Origin: CALCEB01 sp035531475
GTDB taxonomy: Bacteria > Acidobacteriota > Terriglobia > UBA7540
Assembly: GCA_035531475.1 (NCBI GenBank)
Contig: DATKST010000025.1
Coordinates: 1-64,000, forward strand
DNA length: 64,000 bases
Direction: 5' to 3'
Position 1 is the stretch's first letter; each line of letters starts with the position of its first letter. Shown here piece by piece: positions 44,170 to 52,561 of the stretch. The position numbers were made by a program, and so were the translations under genes. Under the pieces are notes generated by a model. It saw only the letters and a program-made list of their open reading frames with translations. It was not told the DNA's origin and did no database searches.

Positions 44170-46254
44170 CTAGACGGGCCGGGAGATGCCGAGTTTTTGC
44201 ATCCTGGATTGGAGTGTGGTCCGTTTCATGCCCAGGCGCAAGGCGGCGCCGCGCGGCCCGCCCAGCACCCATTGGGTGTCCCGCAGGACGCGCACGATGT
44301 GTTCGCGCTCAGCGGCTTCCAAGGTCAAGCCGGAAGCCGTGCCGTTGCCGAAGCCGGGCTTCAGTTCGCCCAAGGGCAAATGGAGCACGGAACCTGAAGT
44401 CAAGATTACGGCACGTTCAATAAAATTTTCGAGTTCCCGGATGTTACCCGGCCAGGCATATCTCAGCAGGGACTCCATGGCCTCGGACGGAATGGAATCG
44501 ATCTGTTTATTCATCCGCCGGGAATAACGTTGAGCAAAATACCGGACCAGCGTGGGAATGTCCTCGCGCCTTTCCCGCAGCGGCGGTAGAACGATCGGAA
44601 ACACATTCAGCCGGTAATAGAGGTCTTCCCGGAATTCGCGGGCCGCGATCATGGCCGCCAGGTCGCGGTTGGTAGCGGCCACCACGCGGACGCTCACCCG
44701 AACGGTTCGGGTCGATCCCAACCGCTCGAACTCCCGCTCCTGTAGAACCCGAAGCAGCTTGGGCTGCAACTCCAAAGGAATGTCGCCGATTTCGTCCAGG
44801 AAAAGCGTCCCTTGATCGGCCAGCTCGACGCGGCCGATTTTTTGCGCCACCGCTCCGGTAAAGGCTCCGCGCTCGTGCCCGAAGAGTTCGCTTTCCAGCA
44901 ATCCCGTGGGAATGGTCGCGCAATTCACCTTCACGAAGGTCTGTTCTTGTCTCGCGCTCAGATTGTGGATGGCCCGGGCGATCATCTCTTTTCCGGTTCC
45001 GGTCTCGCCCAGGATCAGAACATTCGATTCAGCGGGTGCAACGGTTTCCACCTGTTTCAAAACCCGTCTCAGCGGCCGGCTTTCGCCAATGATGTCCTCA
45101 AAGTTGTGTTCCGTGCGGATTTCATCCTGCAAGTAGATCTTCTCCTTGGCGAGCTTTTCCTTCAGTTCCGCGATCTGCTTAAAGGCAATCGCATTCTCCA
45201 CGGCAATCGCCACTTGCTTCGCCGACTCATTGAGGATTTCAACTTGGTCCTGGCTGAAAGCATTGGCCCGGCGGCTCCCCACGTTCAAGGTGCCCAGGAC
45301 GCGATCGCGATGGATGAGCGGGATAATACAACCGCTCTGGATTCCCTCCCGGACCATCCTTTGAGCGATGGGAGATTCTCCCGCTCCACGAATGTCCTTG
45401 TGTCTAATAATGATCGTCTGACGGGAGAGAATCGCCCGCCCCGGCAGCGAGCCTTCAACGGGTGAACATTGACCGCGCAGGATCGGCTCACTGGCAGTTG
45501 GGAAATCCAGAACGCAGAGGGTAATCTCCCGTTTCTCCGCATTGTAAAATGTCAGGCTGGCGGAATCATGATCGACGACGCGTCGCAGGCATTCCGAAAT
45601 GGCGTGCAATAGCCCGTCCAGGTCCAGATTGGAGACCAGGGCGCTGGTAACCCCCAGCAGCACTTCCAGGCGGTCGTTCTTGTGCGCCAATTCGTCTTGA
45701 TAGGCCTTGACTGCTTCGGCGTTCAAAGCGTTGTCCACGGCCACAGCCACCTGGCGGGCCACCTGCCTGAGGAATTCGACCTCCTGAGCTTCATATTCGT
45801 GTTCTTGCGATGTGCCAATTCCCATCACACCCAGACGCCGCTGCGCCGTCGTTAGAGGAAGCATGCAAAGCGAGCGGACTTTATGCTGGCGAAGCACTGA
45901 CTTTTCCATTTGAGGAAACCGCTTGAAAAACTGATCCGCCGTTCCAGTCAAGGGCTGTTGCGTCTTCAAAACAATACCCGCCGGGCCTGACTCGGCCGGA
46001 ATCTCCGCTTCCGGCACTTCATAACTTTTATAAACGCCTTCCAGCACGTTGATCTTGAACATATCCGTCCGTGGGTTGTGGAGGAGAAGGCTGAGATATT
46101 CGAAATTGGCGACGCGATGCAGGCGGCGGGCAAGATCCCGGGAGAGATTCCGAATATCCTGATGCGAGGCGATCGACTCAATAACCTCTAACAGGGCGTC
46201 TTGGGGGGACTCGGTGGGCCACGGACTCTTCTGTTTTGCTTCTTGGTAAACCAT
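44170..46254 (-). CDS. FhlA-like sigma-54 activator with two GAF domains
   Basis: 694 residues. Two GAF domains (about 30-180 and 205-350; RSLCMLPLTTAQRRLGVMG and SGCIIPLIHRDRVLGTLNVG) precede an AAA+ domain with GETGTGKE near residue 414, the GAFTGA sigma-54 loop near 460 and LFLDEIGDIP. A Fis-type helix-turn-helix ends at 694. The layout follows FhlA of formate metabolism. AAGGA lies right against the ATG, so translation may be weak. A palindrome 7 bases past its stop is the best candidate binding site. Confidence 0.92.
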   Translation of the reverse strand: MVYQEAKQKSPWPTESPQDALLEVIESIASHQDIRNLSRDLARRLHRVANFEYLSLLLHNPRTDMFKINVLEGVYKSYEVPEAEIPAESGPAGIVLKTQQPLTGTADQFFKRFPQMEKSVLRQHKVRSLCMLPLTTAQRRLGVMGIGTSQEHEYEAQEVEFLRQVARQVAVAVDNALNAEAVKAYQDELAHKNDRLEVLLGVTSALVSNLDLDGLLHAISECLRRVVDHDSASLTFYNAEKREITLCVLDFPTASEPILRGQCSPVEGSLPGRAILSRQTIIIRHKDIRGAGESPIAQRMVREGIQSGCIIPLIHRDRVLGTLNVGSRRANAFSQDQVEILNESAKQVAIAVENAIAFKQIAELKEKLAKEKIYLQDEIRTEHNFEDIIGESRPLRRVLKQVETVAPAESNVLILGETGTGKEMIARAIHNLSARQEQTFVKVNCATIPTGLLESELFGHERGAFTGAVAQKIGRVELADQGTLFLDEIGDIPLELQPKLLRVLQEREFERLGSTRTVRVSVRVVAATNRDLAAMIAAREFREDLYYRLNVFPIVLPPLRERREDIPTLVRYFAQRYSRRMNKQIDSIPSEAMESLLRYAWPGNIRELENFIERAVILTSGSVLHLPLGELKPGFGNGTASGLTLEAAEREHIVRVLRDTQWVLGGPRGAALRLGMKRTTLQSRMQKLGISRPV

Positions 46255-46736
46255 TCCTTGCAGATTATCACTAAAGCTTTCCGCCGCTCAACCCAGCGGC
46301 CGGCGGGTCGCACGGCGCGGCCCGCCAAGTCCAACACTAAGTGGCGCCGCGGCCGCTCTTAAGGCCATGCTCGCCAAAGGCTGGGTGGTGCCTCAGTTTG
46401 TTCGCTACAGCAGACTGCGACACTACCAAAGGTTGAGGGAAGTGGTGGAAAAAGGGTCTTGTATAGGATCATTGAGGAAGGCTTATCCACGAATCATCCG
46501 GGGTGTAGGATTCGGCTTGGCGGTTGAAATTACCTTGGACTATTCATGAACTTTCCAGGGGGGACTGTCAGCCACGGCTTCAATCGTGGCCTGATGGTCC
46601 TCGAGTGATACTCCAGGAATCATCCAGGTGAGGAAACGAAAATTCTTCATACAAAAGGCTGGATTGCCTCCCCGCCGCTTTGTGCTACACTGTTGCGTTT
46701 GTTGGCCAACATCCAAACCATTCAGGAAGAAGGCTC
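46255..46736. other. Divergent intergenic region with GMC-gene promoter
   Basis: 482 bases. Near 46309 there is a GGCGGG...CCCGCC palindrome, near 46575 GCCACG...CGTGGC with an 8-base loop. A sigma-70 promoter for the GMC gene lies at 46664-46691. A 60-codon frame at 46367 has no ribosome site and looks non-coding. Confidence 0.45.
46664..46691 (+). promoter_or_regulatory. Sigma-70 promoter of the GMC dehydrogenase gene
   Basis: TTGCCT (46664-46669), 16 bases, TACACT (46686-46691) with TGC in front (extended -10). The same TGCTACACT box recurs at the AbrB antitoxin gene. Confidence 0.55.
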
Positions 46737-48443
46737 ATGGCACAAATCCAACGCAGTCCGAAGGTATATGACGCGGTGATCGTAGGTTCAGGCGCGGGAG
46801 GCGGCATGGCCGCCTATGTCCTCACTCACGCGGGCGCCAAGTGTTTAATGCTGGAAGCGGGCAGTTGGTATGACACCGCCAAACAGTCGAAAATGATGGA
46901 GTGGAATTACGATGCACCGCTGCGCGGCGCTTCCACTCCGGCCCATCCCTTCGGCTATTTCGACGCCACCACGGTGGGTGGTTGGGAGGTCCCGGGCGAG
47001 CCTTACGTCAACGCTCCGGGCAGCGAATGGCGATGGTGGCGGGCCAGAATGCTGGGTGGCCGCACCAACCATTGGGGCCGCATCTCCCTGCGCATGGGTC
47101 CTTACGACTTCAAGCCCTACACGCGGGACGGTCACGGCATCGACTGGCCCATCAGCTACGACGATCTGGCGCCTTACTACGACAAAACCGAGGAGTTGAT
47201 CGGCGTCTTCGGCTCCATTGAGAACGTTGAGAACACCCCGGACGGAAAATTCCTTCCGCCGCCTCTGCCGCGATGCTACGAGCTGATGATGCAGAGGGCT
47301 TGCCGCAAACTCAACATTCCCTGCATCCACTCGCGTCTTTCGATCCTCACCCGCCCGCTGAATGGCCGCCCCGCCTGCCACTATTGCTCGCAGTGCGGAC
47401 GAAGCTGTGCAACCTCATCTAACTTTTCTTCTCCAACGGTTTTGATTCCACCTGCGCAGGCCACCGGAAACCTGGAAATCCGTTGTGACGCCATGGCCCG
47501 GGAAATCCTGATGGGCAAGGATGGACGGGCGCGAGGCGTTTCCTACGTTGATAAGAAGACCCGCAAGGAAGTACAGGTGATGGGCAAGATCGTGGTGGTG
47601 GCGGGCGGAGCTTGCGAAACCTCCCGGCTCTTGATGAATTCGCGCAGCCCTTCGTTTCCTGAAGGGATTGGCAATTCCAGCGGGATGCTGGGCCGTTACC
47701 TGATGGACACGGTCGGAACGGAAGGCGGCGGCATTGTCCCGGCGCTCATGAACCTTCCGCCCCACAATGATGACGGTGTGGGCGGGATGCAGGTTTATAT
47801 GCCGTGGTGGAATTACCAGAGGCAATTGCGCAATGAGCTTCCCTTCCCGCGTGGCTATCACATTGAGGTGGGTGGCGGCCGCGGCATGCCCGGCGCGGGC
47901 CACTTCAACGGCGCCGCCAATTATCTGGGTGGCGGATACGGCGTGAGCCTGAAGCAGGGCGTCCGCAAGTTGTATGGTTCCTACGTGGGCATGGCCTGCC
48001 GGGGTGAAATGATCCCCAACGACGAGTGCTACTGCGAGATTGACAAGAGCGTCGTGGACCAGTGGGGCATTCCGGTGCTCAAATTCCACTTCAAGTGGAG
48101 CGAAAATGAAATTCTAATGGCCAAACATGCGCAGGAAACCTTCCGCGAAATCATCGTGACCATGGGCGGCGAAGTGCTCTCTTCCTCGGGCTCCGAGAAC
48201 AATTGGGGACTGGAGCGGGGCGGCGAAATCATTCACGAAGTGGGAACCGCCATCACCGGAAATGACCGCCGCAAATCCGTGGTAAATCCCCATTGCCAGG
48301 TGTGGGACGCAAAGAACGTTTTCCTGTGTGACGGCGCGCCCTTCGTCAGCAATGCCGACAAGAACCCCACACTCAGCATCATGGCGCTTTCCTGGCGCAC
48401 CGCCGAACACGCTGCCGAACTGGCGCGGAGGCATGAAGTCTGA
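46737..48443 (+). CDS. GMC-type FAD oxidoreductase (glucoside 3-dehydrogenase-like large subunit)
   Basis: 568 residues from ATG 46737, with GGAAGAAGG just upstream. The dinucleotide fold starts DAVIVGSGAGGGMAAYVL; LGGRTNHWGR is the second FAD segment, and the C-terminus has DGAPFVSNADKNPTLSIMAL. CHYCSQCGRSC near residue 217 is a Cys cluster. It has no signal peptide and is followed 29 bases later by a Tat-signal subunit, so the pair is likely exported together, as in periplasmic glucoside 3-dehydrogenases. The substrate is probably a sugar; the electron acceptor is not encoded here. Confidence 0.85.
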   Translation: MAQIQRSPKVYDAVIVGSGAGGGMAAYVLTHAGAKCLMLEAGSWYDTAKQSKMMEWNYDAPLRGASTPAHPFGYFDATTVGGWEVPGEPYVNAPGSEWRWWRARMLGGRTNHWGRISLRMGPYDFKPYTRDGHGIDWPISYDDLAPYYDKTEELIGVFGSIENVENTPDGKFLPPPLPRCYELMMQRACRKLNIPCIHSRLSILTRPLNGRPACHYCSQCGRSCATSSNFSSPTVLIPPAQATGNLEIRCDAMAREILMGKDGRARGVSYVDKKTRKEVQVMGKIVVVAGGACETSRLLMNSRSPSFPEGIGNSSGMLGRYLMDTVGTEGGGIVPALMNLPPHNDDGVGGMQVYMPWWNYQRQLRNELPFPRGYHIEVGGGRGMPGAGHFNGAANYLGGGYGVSLKQGVRKLYGSYVGMACRGEMIPNDECYCEIDKSVVDQWGIPVLKFHFKWSENEILMAKHAQETFREIIVTMGGEVLSSSGSENNWGLERGGEIIHEVGTAITGNDRRKSVVNPHCQVWDAKNVFLCDGAPFVSNADKNPTLSIMALSWRTAEHAAELARRHEV

Positions 48444-48472
48444 ACGAAACAAGATCACACGGAGGGACAACC

Positions 48473-49123
48473 ATGAGCGAAAAAACTGAGAAAACTGCGC
48501 TGGCATTTCCCCTGAAGCGGCGCGACATGCTGAAGGTGATGACCGGCGTCCCCGCCGCCTTCGTCCCGCTGGCATCCTTGGGCGCGGTTGCCGCCTACGC
48601 GCATCCGGCAACCCCGGCGGAGCCTTCGCCTGCCGCCTTCCAGCCCAAGACGCTCGATCCGCACGAATGGCAGACGGTGCGTATTCTAAGCGATTGGATC
48701 ATTCCGGCTGATGACCGCTCCGGCAGCGCGACCCAGGCCGGCGTGCCAGAATTTATTGACGAGTGGTTGACCTTCAAGGGCGGCAACCTGCTCGCCGAAG
48801 TCCGCGGCGGACTGACGTGGATCGATATGGAGTGCAATCGCCTCTTTCAACACGACTTCACCGCCTGCTCCGCCGCCCAACAGAAACAAATCCTGGACCG
48901 CATCGCCTATCCGGGCAAGGCCGCACCCGGCGACGTCAACGCCGCAGCCGCTTTCAGCCATTTGCGGGACCTTGTGGTCTCCGGCTTTTTCTCCAGCAAG
49001 ATGGGCGTTGGGGATTTGCCTTATCTTGGAAACAAAATGCTCGCCGAATGGGACGGATGCCCGGAAAATGTGCTGGAGCGTCTGGGCGTAAGCTACGATG
49101 CCCACGGCAACGTGAAGGGCTAG
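48473..49123 (+). CDS. Gluconate 2-dehydrogenase subunit 3-like protein, Tat-exported
   Basis: 216 residues. A twin-arginine signal (LKRRDMLKVMTGVPAAF, residues 15-31) is followed by the subunit 3 domain: TLDPHEWQTVRILSDWIIPADDRSGSA, GVPEFIDEWL, then GFFSSKMGVGDLPYLGN. It is the small partner of GMC dehydrogenases and carries the catalytic subunit through the Tat pathway. GGAGGG precedes the ATG. It is co-transcribed with the upstream GMC gene. Confidence 0.88.
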   Translation: MSEKTEKTALAFPLKRRDMLKVMTGVPAAFVPLASLGAVAAYAHPATPAEPSPAAFQPKTLDPHEWQTVRILSDWIIPADDRSGSATQAGVPEFIDEWLTFKGGNLLAEVRGGLTWIDMECNRLFQHDFTACSAAQQKQILDRIAYPGKAAPGDVNAAAAFSHLRDLVVSGFFSSKMGVGDLPYLGNKMLAEWDGCPENVLERLGVSYDAHGNVKG

Positions 49124-49175
49124 GATTTCGCCCTAGCGAGGAGCTTTGGCCTATCATTCACCGAAGCCAACGACG

Positions 49176-49661
49176 ATGGACCTGAAAATCGTTAAGATCG
49201 AAAACCCGAAAGGTCTCAACTTCATCCTGGGCCACTCCCACTTCATCAAGACCGTCGAGGACCTCTACGAAGCGATTGTGCAGACGGCGCCCGCCATGAA
49301 ATTCGGCCTCGCTTTCTGCGAAGCCTCCGGCCCGGCTTTGGTGCGTTATGCCGGCAATGATCTGGACCTGATCGCCGACGCCCAGACCAATGCTCTGGCC
49401 CTTTCTGCAGGACATTGTTTCATCATCTTCATGGACGGTGGATTTCCCATCAACATTCTGAACACCCTCAAGACCGTTCCGGAAGTCTGCCGCATTTTTT
49501 GCGCCACGGCCAATCCCGTGGAGGTGATCCTGGCGGAAACGGAGCAGGGGCGCGGTATCCTGGGTATTATCGACGGCGAGAAGCCCAAGGGCGTTGAGAC
49601 GGATGCGGACATCAAGACGCGAATGGAATTCCTGCGGAAGATCGGATACAAACTGGGCTAA
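49176..49661 (+). CDS. Adenosine-specific kinase-family protein (DUF355)
   Basis: 161 residues from ATG 49176 (the TTG at 49146 is less likely). The family is short and compact: IVKIENPKGLNFILGHSHFIKT, AFCEASGPALVRYAGND, CATANPVEVILAETEQGRG and the ending RKIGYKLG. Members bind adenosine, but the reaction is poorly known. The last 25 bases before the stop (49634-49658) recur exactly at 50456-50480; see the element feature. If the second copy were joined directly to the gene it would read on for two residues (Thr-Leu) to another stop. Confidence 0.85.
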   Translation: MDLKIVKIENPKGLNFILGHSHFIKTVEDLYEAIVQTAPAMKFGLAFCEASGPALVRYAGNDLDLIADAQTNALALSAGHCFIIFMDGGFPINILNTLKTVPEVCRIFCATANPVEVILAETEQGRGILGIIDGEKPKGVETDADIKTRMEFLRKIGYKLG

Positions 49662-49705
49662 GGGTAGTATCTCGGAAATAGCAGGACGATGCGAAGCGTT
49701 GGTAG

Positions 49706-49737
49706 CCACGACGAATTTGTCCTTCAATTCGTCGTGG
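49706..49737. terminator. 12-bp hairpin after the adenosine-kinase gene
   Basis: CCACGACGAATT (49706-49717) and AATTCGTCGTGG (49726-49737) with an 8-base loop, 44 bases after the stop. There is no T tract, so termination or mRNA protection is possible. Confidence 0.4.
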
Positions 49738-49814
49738 GCTCTGAGGTTCCCAGGGAAAATCTCGCGGCGAGAAAGACTCCCGCCGTGGATACCACTATCG
49801 AAACGCTTGCCTCC

Positions 49815-49842
49815 TTGACAGGGCGGGCTGACCTGCTACACT
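49815..49842 (+). promoter_or_regulatory. Sigma-70 promoter of the antitoxin gene
   Basis: A consensus TTGACA (49815-49820) lies 16 bases before TACACT (49837-49842), itself preceded by TGC (extended -10). It is 40 bases upstream of the antitoxin ATG, where AbrB-type antitoxins normally bind to repress their own operon. Confidence 0.7.
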
Positions 49843-49881
49843 GAAACTCTGGAATGTCGAACAGTTCAACTGTATAACCAT

Positions 49882-50172
49882 ATGGCGCTCGTTTCTGTAA
49901 AAAATAAGTATCAAGTCGTTATCCCCCAGAACATCCGCAAGAGGATTGGAATCAATGTGGGCGACCTGCTCGAAGCCAGCATAGAGCGAGGGAAGATCAC
50001 GTTCACGCCGAAGTCTGTGGTGGACCGCGGAATTGGGGAGAGTTTGGCAGACTTTAGGGAGGGCCGTGCCTACGGGCCCTTCGGCACCCACGCGGAACTC
50101 GTGGCCTCGCTTCACGTGGAAACGGCGAATCTGCGTTCAAAGAAGAAATCCCGCAAGTCCCCGCGATCATGA
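49882..50172 (+). CDS. AbrB/MazE-type antitoxin
   Basis: 96 residues. Residues 1-46 form the SpoVT/AbrB swapped-hairpin DNA-binding fold (VSVKNKYQVVIPQNIRKRIGINVGDLLEASIE). The C-terminal part, with a Lys/Arg/Ser-rich tail, would wrap and block the toxin. Its stop overlaps the toxin ATG by 4 bases (ATGA), the usual toxin-antitoxin layout. A strong promoter lies upstream. Confidence 0.85.
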   Translation: MALVSVKNKYQVVIPQNIRKRIGINVGDLLEASIERGKITFTPKSVVDRGIGESLADFREGRAYGPFGTHAELVASLHVETANLRSKKKSRKSPRS

Positions 50173-50414
50173 CCATCCGGTATTCGCAGCGGTTTTTGCG
50201 CGCGTAGACTGCCGCGCCTGCGGAGGTGCGGAAAGCTTTCGACAAGCAAATCCGGCTTCTTCTCGAAAACCTCAATCATCCGTCGTTGCGGGCCAAAAAG
50301 TATGACGAGACGCTGGATCTCTGGCAGGCCCGTGTGAACCGTAGTTGGCGCTTCTACTTCACCATAGAAGGCGGAGAGTACCGTCTTCACGACATAAAAC
50401 CGCACCCCAAATGA
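50169..50414 (+). pseudogene. RelE/ParE-type toxin with in-frame TAG
   Basis: The frame starts at ATG 50169 (MTIRYSQRFLRA), hits TAG at codon 13 (50205-50207), and otherwise continues as one RelE/ParE domain: EVRKAFDKQIRLLLENLNHP, then ARVNRSWRFYFTIEGGEY, ending at 50414. The stop falls between RFLRA and TAAPAEV, where the family has a continuous helix. Translation could restart at GTG 50226, but that would lack the first strand and helix. The toxin is most likely dead, so the antitoxin may persist as a repressor. Confidence 0.75.
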
Positions 50415-50645
50415 GGCAGGTTTCACGGGTGTCCCAATGTCCTTCTGGTGGCCCGGCGGAAGATCGGATACAAACTGGGCACATTGTGAGCGGAGTATCG
50501 GGGCAGCCCGCTTGCCATATCGCCAGAGTTCACGTCACCACTTACGTGTGTCGCCTTATTGGATGGGCCTCGCAGCGCAGCGTAAAGGCAATATGCACCC
50601 CGACGTGTACTTGGCGCGGGGCTGCGACTGACTCTAAGGTCAACT

Positions 50646-51065
50646 TTAGGGACCTATGTAAGCAACGTCCAACAATCGGAACACTTGTCCGCCCGGAGCG
50701 CTAAAGTACACGTGGCTGCTCCCGGGATGGCGGAACTCTCGAATCCCCGAGTCGCGCAATTTTTGCTGATACCGAAGAACGTCGGCGGTACGAAATTCAA
50801 TCCAGGCGCCGCGAAGAGCATGTTCGTCATCGATCGTGTCTCCGGGATGCTCTTCGGGAGCGCGCTCGGTGAATTCAACGCTAAACCCGCTGCCGTCGGC
50901 AAAGGGGACAAAAAGTATCGGGTATGGCAACCCGAAGTCTCGCTCGATAACGTTGCATCCAAGCGCGTCCTTAAAAAGCCAGGTGAATCTTTCGCGAGCG
51001 GCCGGCTGCACGAATATGTGAACCCGTGCGCCAAGAGCCGTAATCCCATCGTGTTGGTCCGTCAT
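50646..51065 (-). CDS. VOC family (glyoxalase/bleomycin resistance-like) protein
   Basis: 139 residues from ATG 51065, which has GGAG 9 bases upstream; a GTG 5 codons upstream is less likely. One VOC domain (ARVHIFVQPAARERFTWLF, GFSVEFTERAPEE, SHVYFSAPGGQVFRLLDV). Metal-ligand positions are only partly clear, so I cannot name a reaction. It lies downstream of the class III aminotransferase and is probably in the same transcript. Confidence 0.78.
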   Translation of the reverse strand: MTDQHDGITALGARVHIFVQPAARERFTWLFKDALGCNVIERDFGLPYPILFVPFADGSGFSVEFTERAPEEHPGDTIDDEHALRGAWIEFRTADVLRYQQKLRDSGIREFRHPGSSHVYFSAPGGQVFRLLDVAYIGP

Positions 51066-51122
51066 CGCTACACGCTCCACTCAATGCCTTCGCCTCACAG
51101 TGTAATCCTGCGGAGGTTGCGT

Positions 51123-52511
51123 TTAGTTCCGGCAGCGGCGGAAGAGCTGGTCGAGCAACTCGATCGCCAGGTTCATCTCCTCGCGGGTAATCGTAAATGC
51201 CGGGGCCAGTGTAAATACGTTTTTGTAATAACCGCCCACGTCCAGGACCAGTCCGTATTGGCACCCGCCCGCCATCAGATCGCCCTTCAGTCCCGCCGCA
51301 AAGATGCGATCCGTCAGTTCGCGGTCCGGAGTCAATCCATCTTCTTTGCACACCTCGATGCGCAAGGCCAGTCCCAATCCATCCACTTGGCCGATAATCC
51401 CGGGATGGCGGCTTTGAAGTTCGCGCAGCCTGGCCAGAAGATAGGCTCCCTTCTCGTTCACCTGAGTTCCATAATCCTCATCTTCCATCAGCTTCAGCGT
51501 CTCCAGCGCCACGGCGGTGCCGAGCGAATTCGACGAAAACGTGGAATGGGTCGATCCCGGCGGGAAAAGCTCGGGTGTAATCAAATCCTCCCGCGCCCAG
51601 ATTCCGGCCAGCGGATTGAGGCCGTTGGTGAGCGCCTTGCCAAAAACGATGATGTCCGGCGTGATGCCCAGGTTTTCGATGGCCCAGAACTTTCCGGTGC
51701 GGTAAAAGCCCATCTGGATTTCATCATCGACAATCAGGATTTTATGCTTGTCGCAAGTCTCCTTGAGCCGCTCGAAATATTCCTTGGGCGGGATCACGTA
51801 GCCTCCGGTTCCTTGGATGGCCTCGATGTAGAACGCCCCGTATTCGCATGACTGCGCCTTCGGATCCCACACGCCGTAATATTCCGTTTCAAAGAGCTTG
51901 GCAAATTGATCCTGGCAGTAGATGCCGCAGGTTTCGCGCTTCATTCCATAAATGCAGCGGAAGCAGTAAGGATAAAACACGAATTGGCCGCGGTCACTGA
52001 AATGGCCGTAACGCCGGCGGTAGCGGTAGCTGGAAGTGATGGCGGAAGCGCCCAGGGTGCGGCCGTGGTAGCCGCCCATGAAAGCAAACATCAGGTTCTT
52101 GCCCGTGTAATTGCGAACCAGCTTGAGCGAATCTTCAATGGCCTGCGCCCCGCCGACGTTGAAATGGACCCGGCCCTTGACGCCGAAACGCTTTTCGCAG
52201 TATTGGGCGATGCGCGCCGCCACTTCCACTTTCTCAGCGTGCAGATATTGGCAGGCAAGTTGCGGGAGTTGATCGAGCTGCCGCTTCAAGGCATCATTCA
52301 GGCGCCGGTTTTTGTAGCCGAAGCTCGCCGCCGAATACCACATCTGTAGGTCGAGATAAGGCGTGCCCATCTCGTCAAAAAGGTAGCACCCTTCGCAATT
52401 CGTGAAGATTTTGGGAGGCTCAAGGTAATGGACCGTATCGCCGAATGAGCAATACTTTTTCTCCAATTCCAGAAGCTCTGCAGTGCGTAGACTGACATCA
52501 GAAACGCCCAA
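51123..52511 (-). CDS. Class III aminotransferase with a four-Cys insertion
   Basis: 462 residues from a TTG start with GGGAGG 8 bases upstream. PLP fold-type I: HFNVGGAQAIEDSLKLVR, GGYHGRTLGASA, VDDEIQMGF (Asp262) and the PLP lysine Lys292 in VFGKALTNG. Between them is an insertion with Cys183, Cys186, Cys195 and Cys199 (YCFRC...TCGIYC), a possible metal or Fe-S site, as reported for GABA aminotransferase. The substrate is an omega-amino acid or similar. It lies in the minus-strand lipid-like gene group. Confidence 0.85.
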   Translation of the reverse strand: MGVSDVSLRTAELLELEKKYCSFGDTVHYLEPPKIFTNCEGCYLFDEMGTPYLDLQMWYSAASFGYKNRRLNDALKRQLDQLPQLACQYLHAEKVEVAARIAQYCEKRFGVKGRVHFNVGGAQAIEDSLKLVRNYTGKNLMFAFMGGYHGRTLGASAITSSYRYRRRYGHFSDRGQFVFYPYCFRCIYGMKRETCGIYCQDQFAKLFETEYYGVWDPKAQSCEYGAFYIEAIQGTGGYVIPPKEYFERLKETCDKHKILIVDDEIQMGFYRTGKFWAIENLGITPDIIVFGKALTNGLNPLAGIWAREDLITPELFPPGSTHSTFSSNSLGTAVALETLKLMEDEDYGTQVNEKGAYLLARLRELQSRHPGIIGQVDGLGLALRIEVCKEDGLTPDRELTDRIFAAGLKGDLMAGGCQYGLVLDVGGYYKNVFTLAPAFTITREEMNLAIELLDQLFRRCRN

Positions 52512-52561
52512 GTTGATTTCCTCCCTAGGTTAATCGCCAATCTTGATGGTTTGAGAGAGCG

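Larger units (their letters stand above)
49634..50480 (+). mobile_element. Candidate small integrated element bounded by 25-bp direct repeats
   Basis: GCGGAAGATCGGATACAAAC, continuing CTGGGC-wards for 25 bases in all, occurs at 49634-49658, inside the 3' end of the adenosine-kinase gene, and again identically at 50456-50480. The 822-base segment starting from one copy to the other holds a hairpin, a sigma-70 promoter and a toxin-antitoxin pair. Precise loss of one copy plus the interior would leave the host gene intact with a different stop codon. No integrase is present. Confidence 0.6.

Noticed and set aside
46367..46549. A 60-codon frame upstream of the GMC gene
   Set aside because: No ribosome site and no recognisable protein pattern.
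50685..51851. A 388-codon plus-strand frame
   Set aside because: Spans the antisense of the VOC protein and the aminotransferase; both real genes are well supported.
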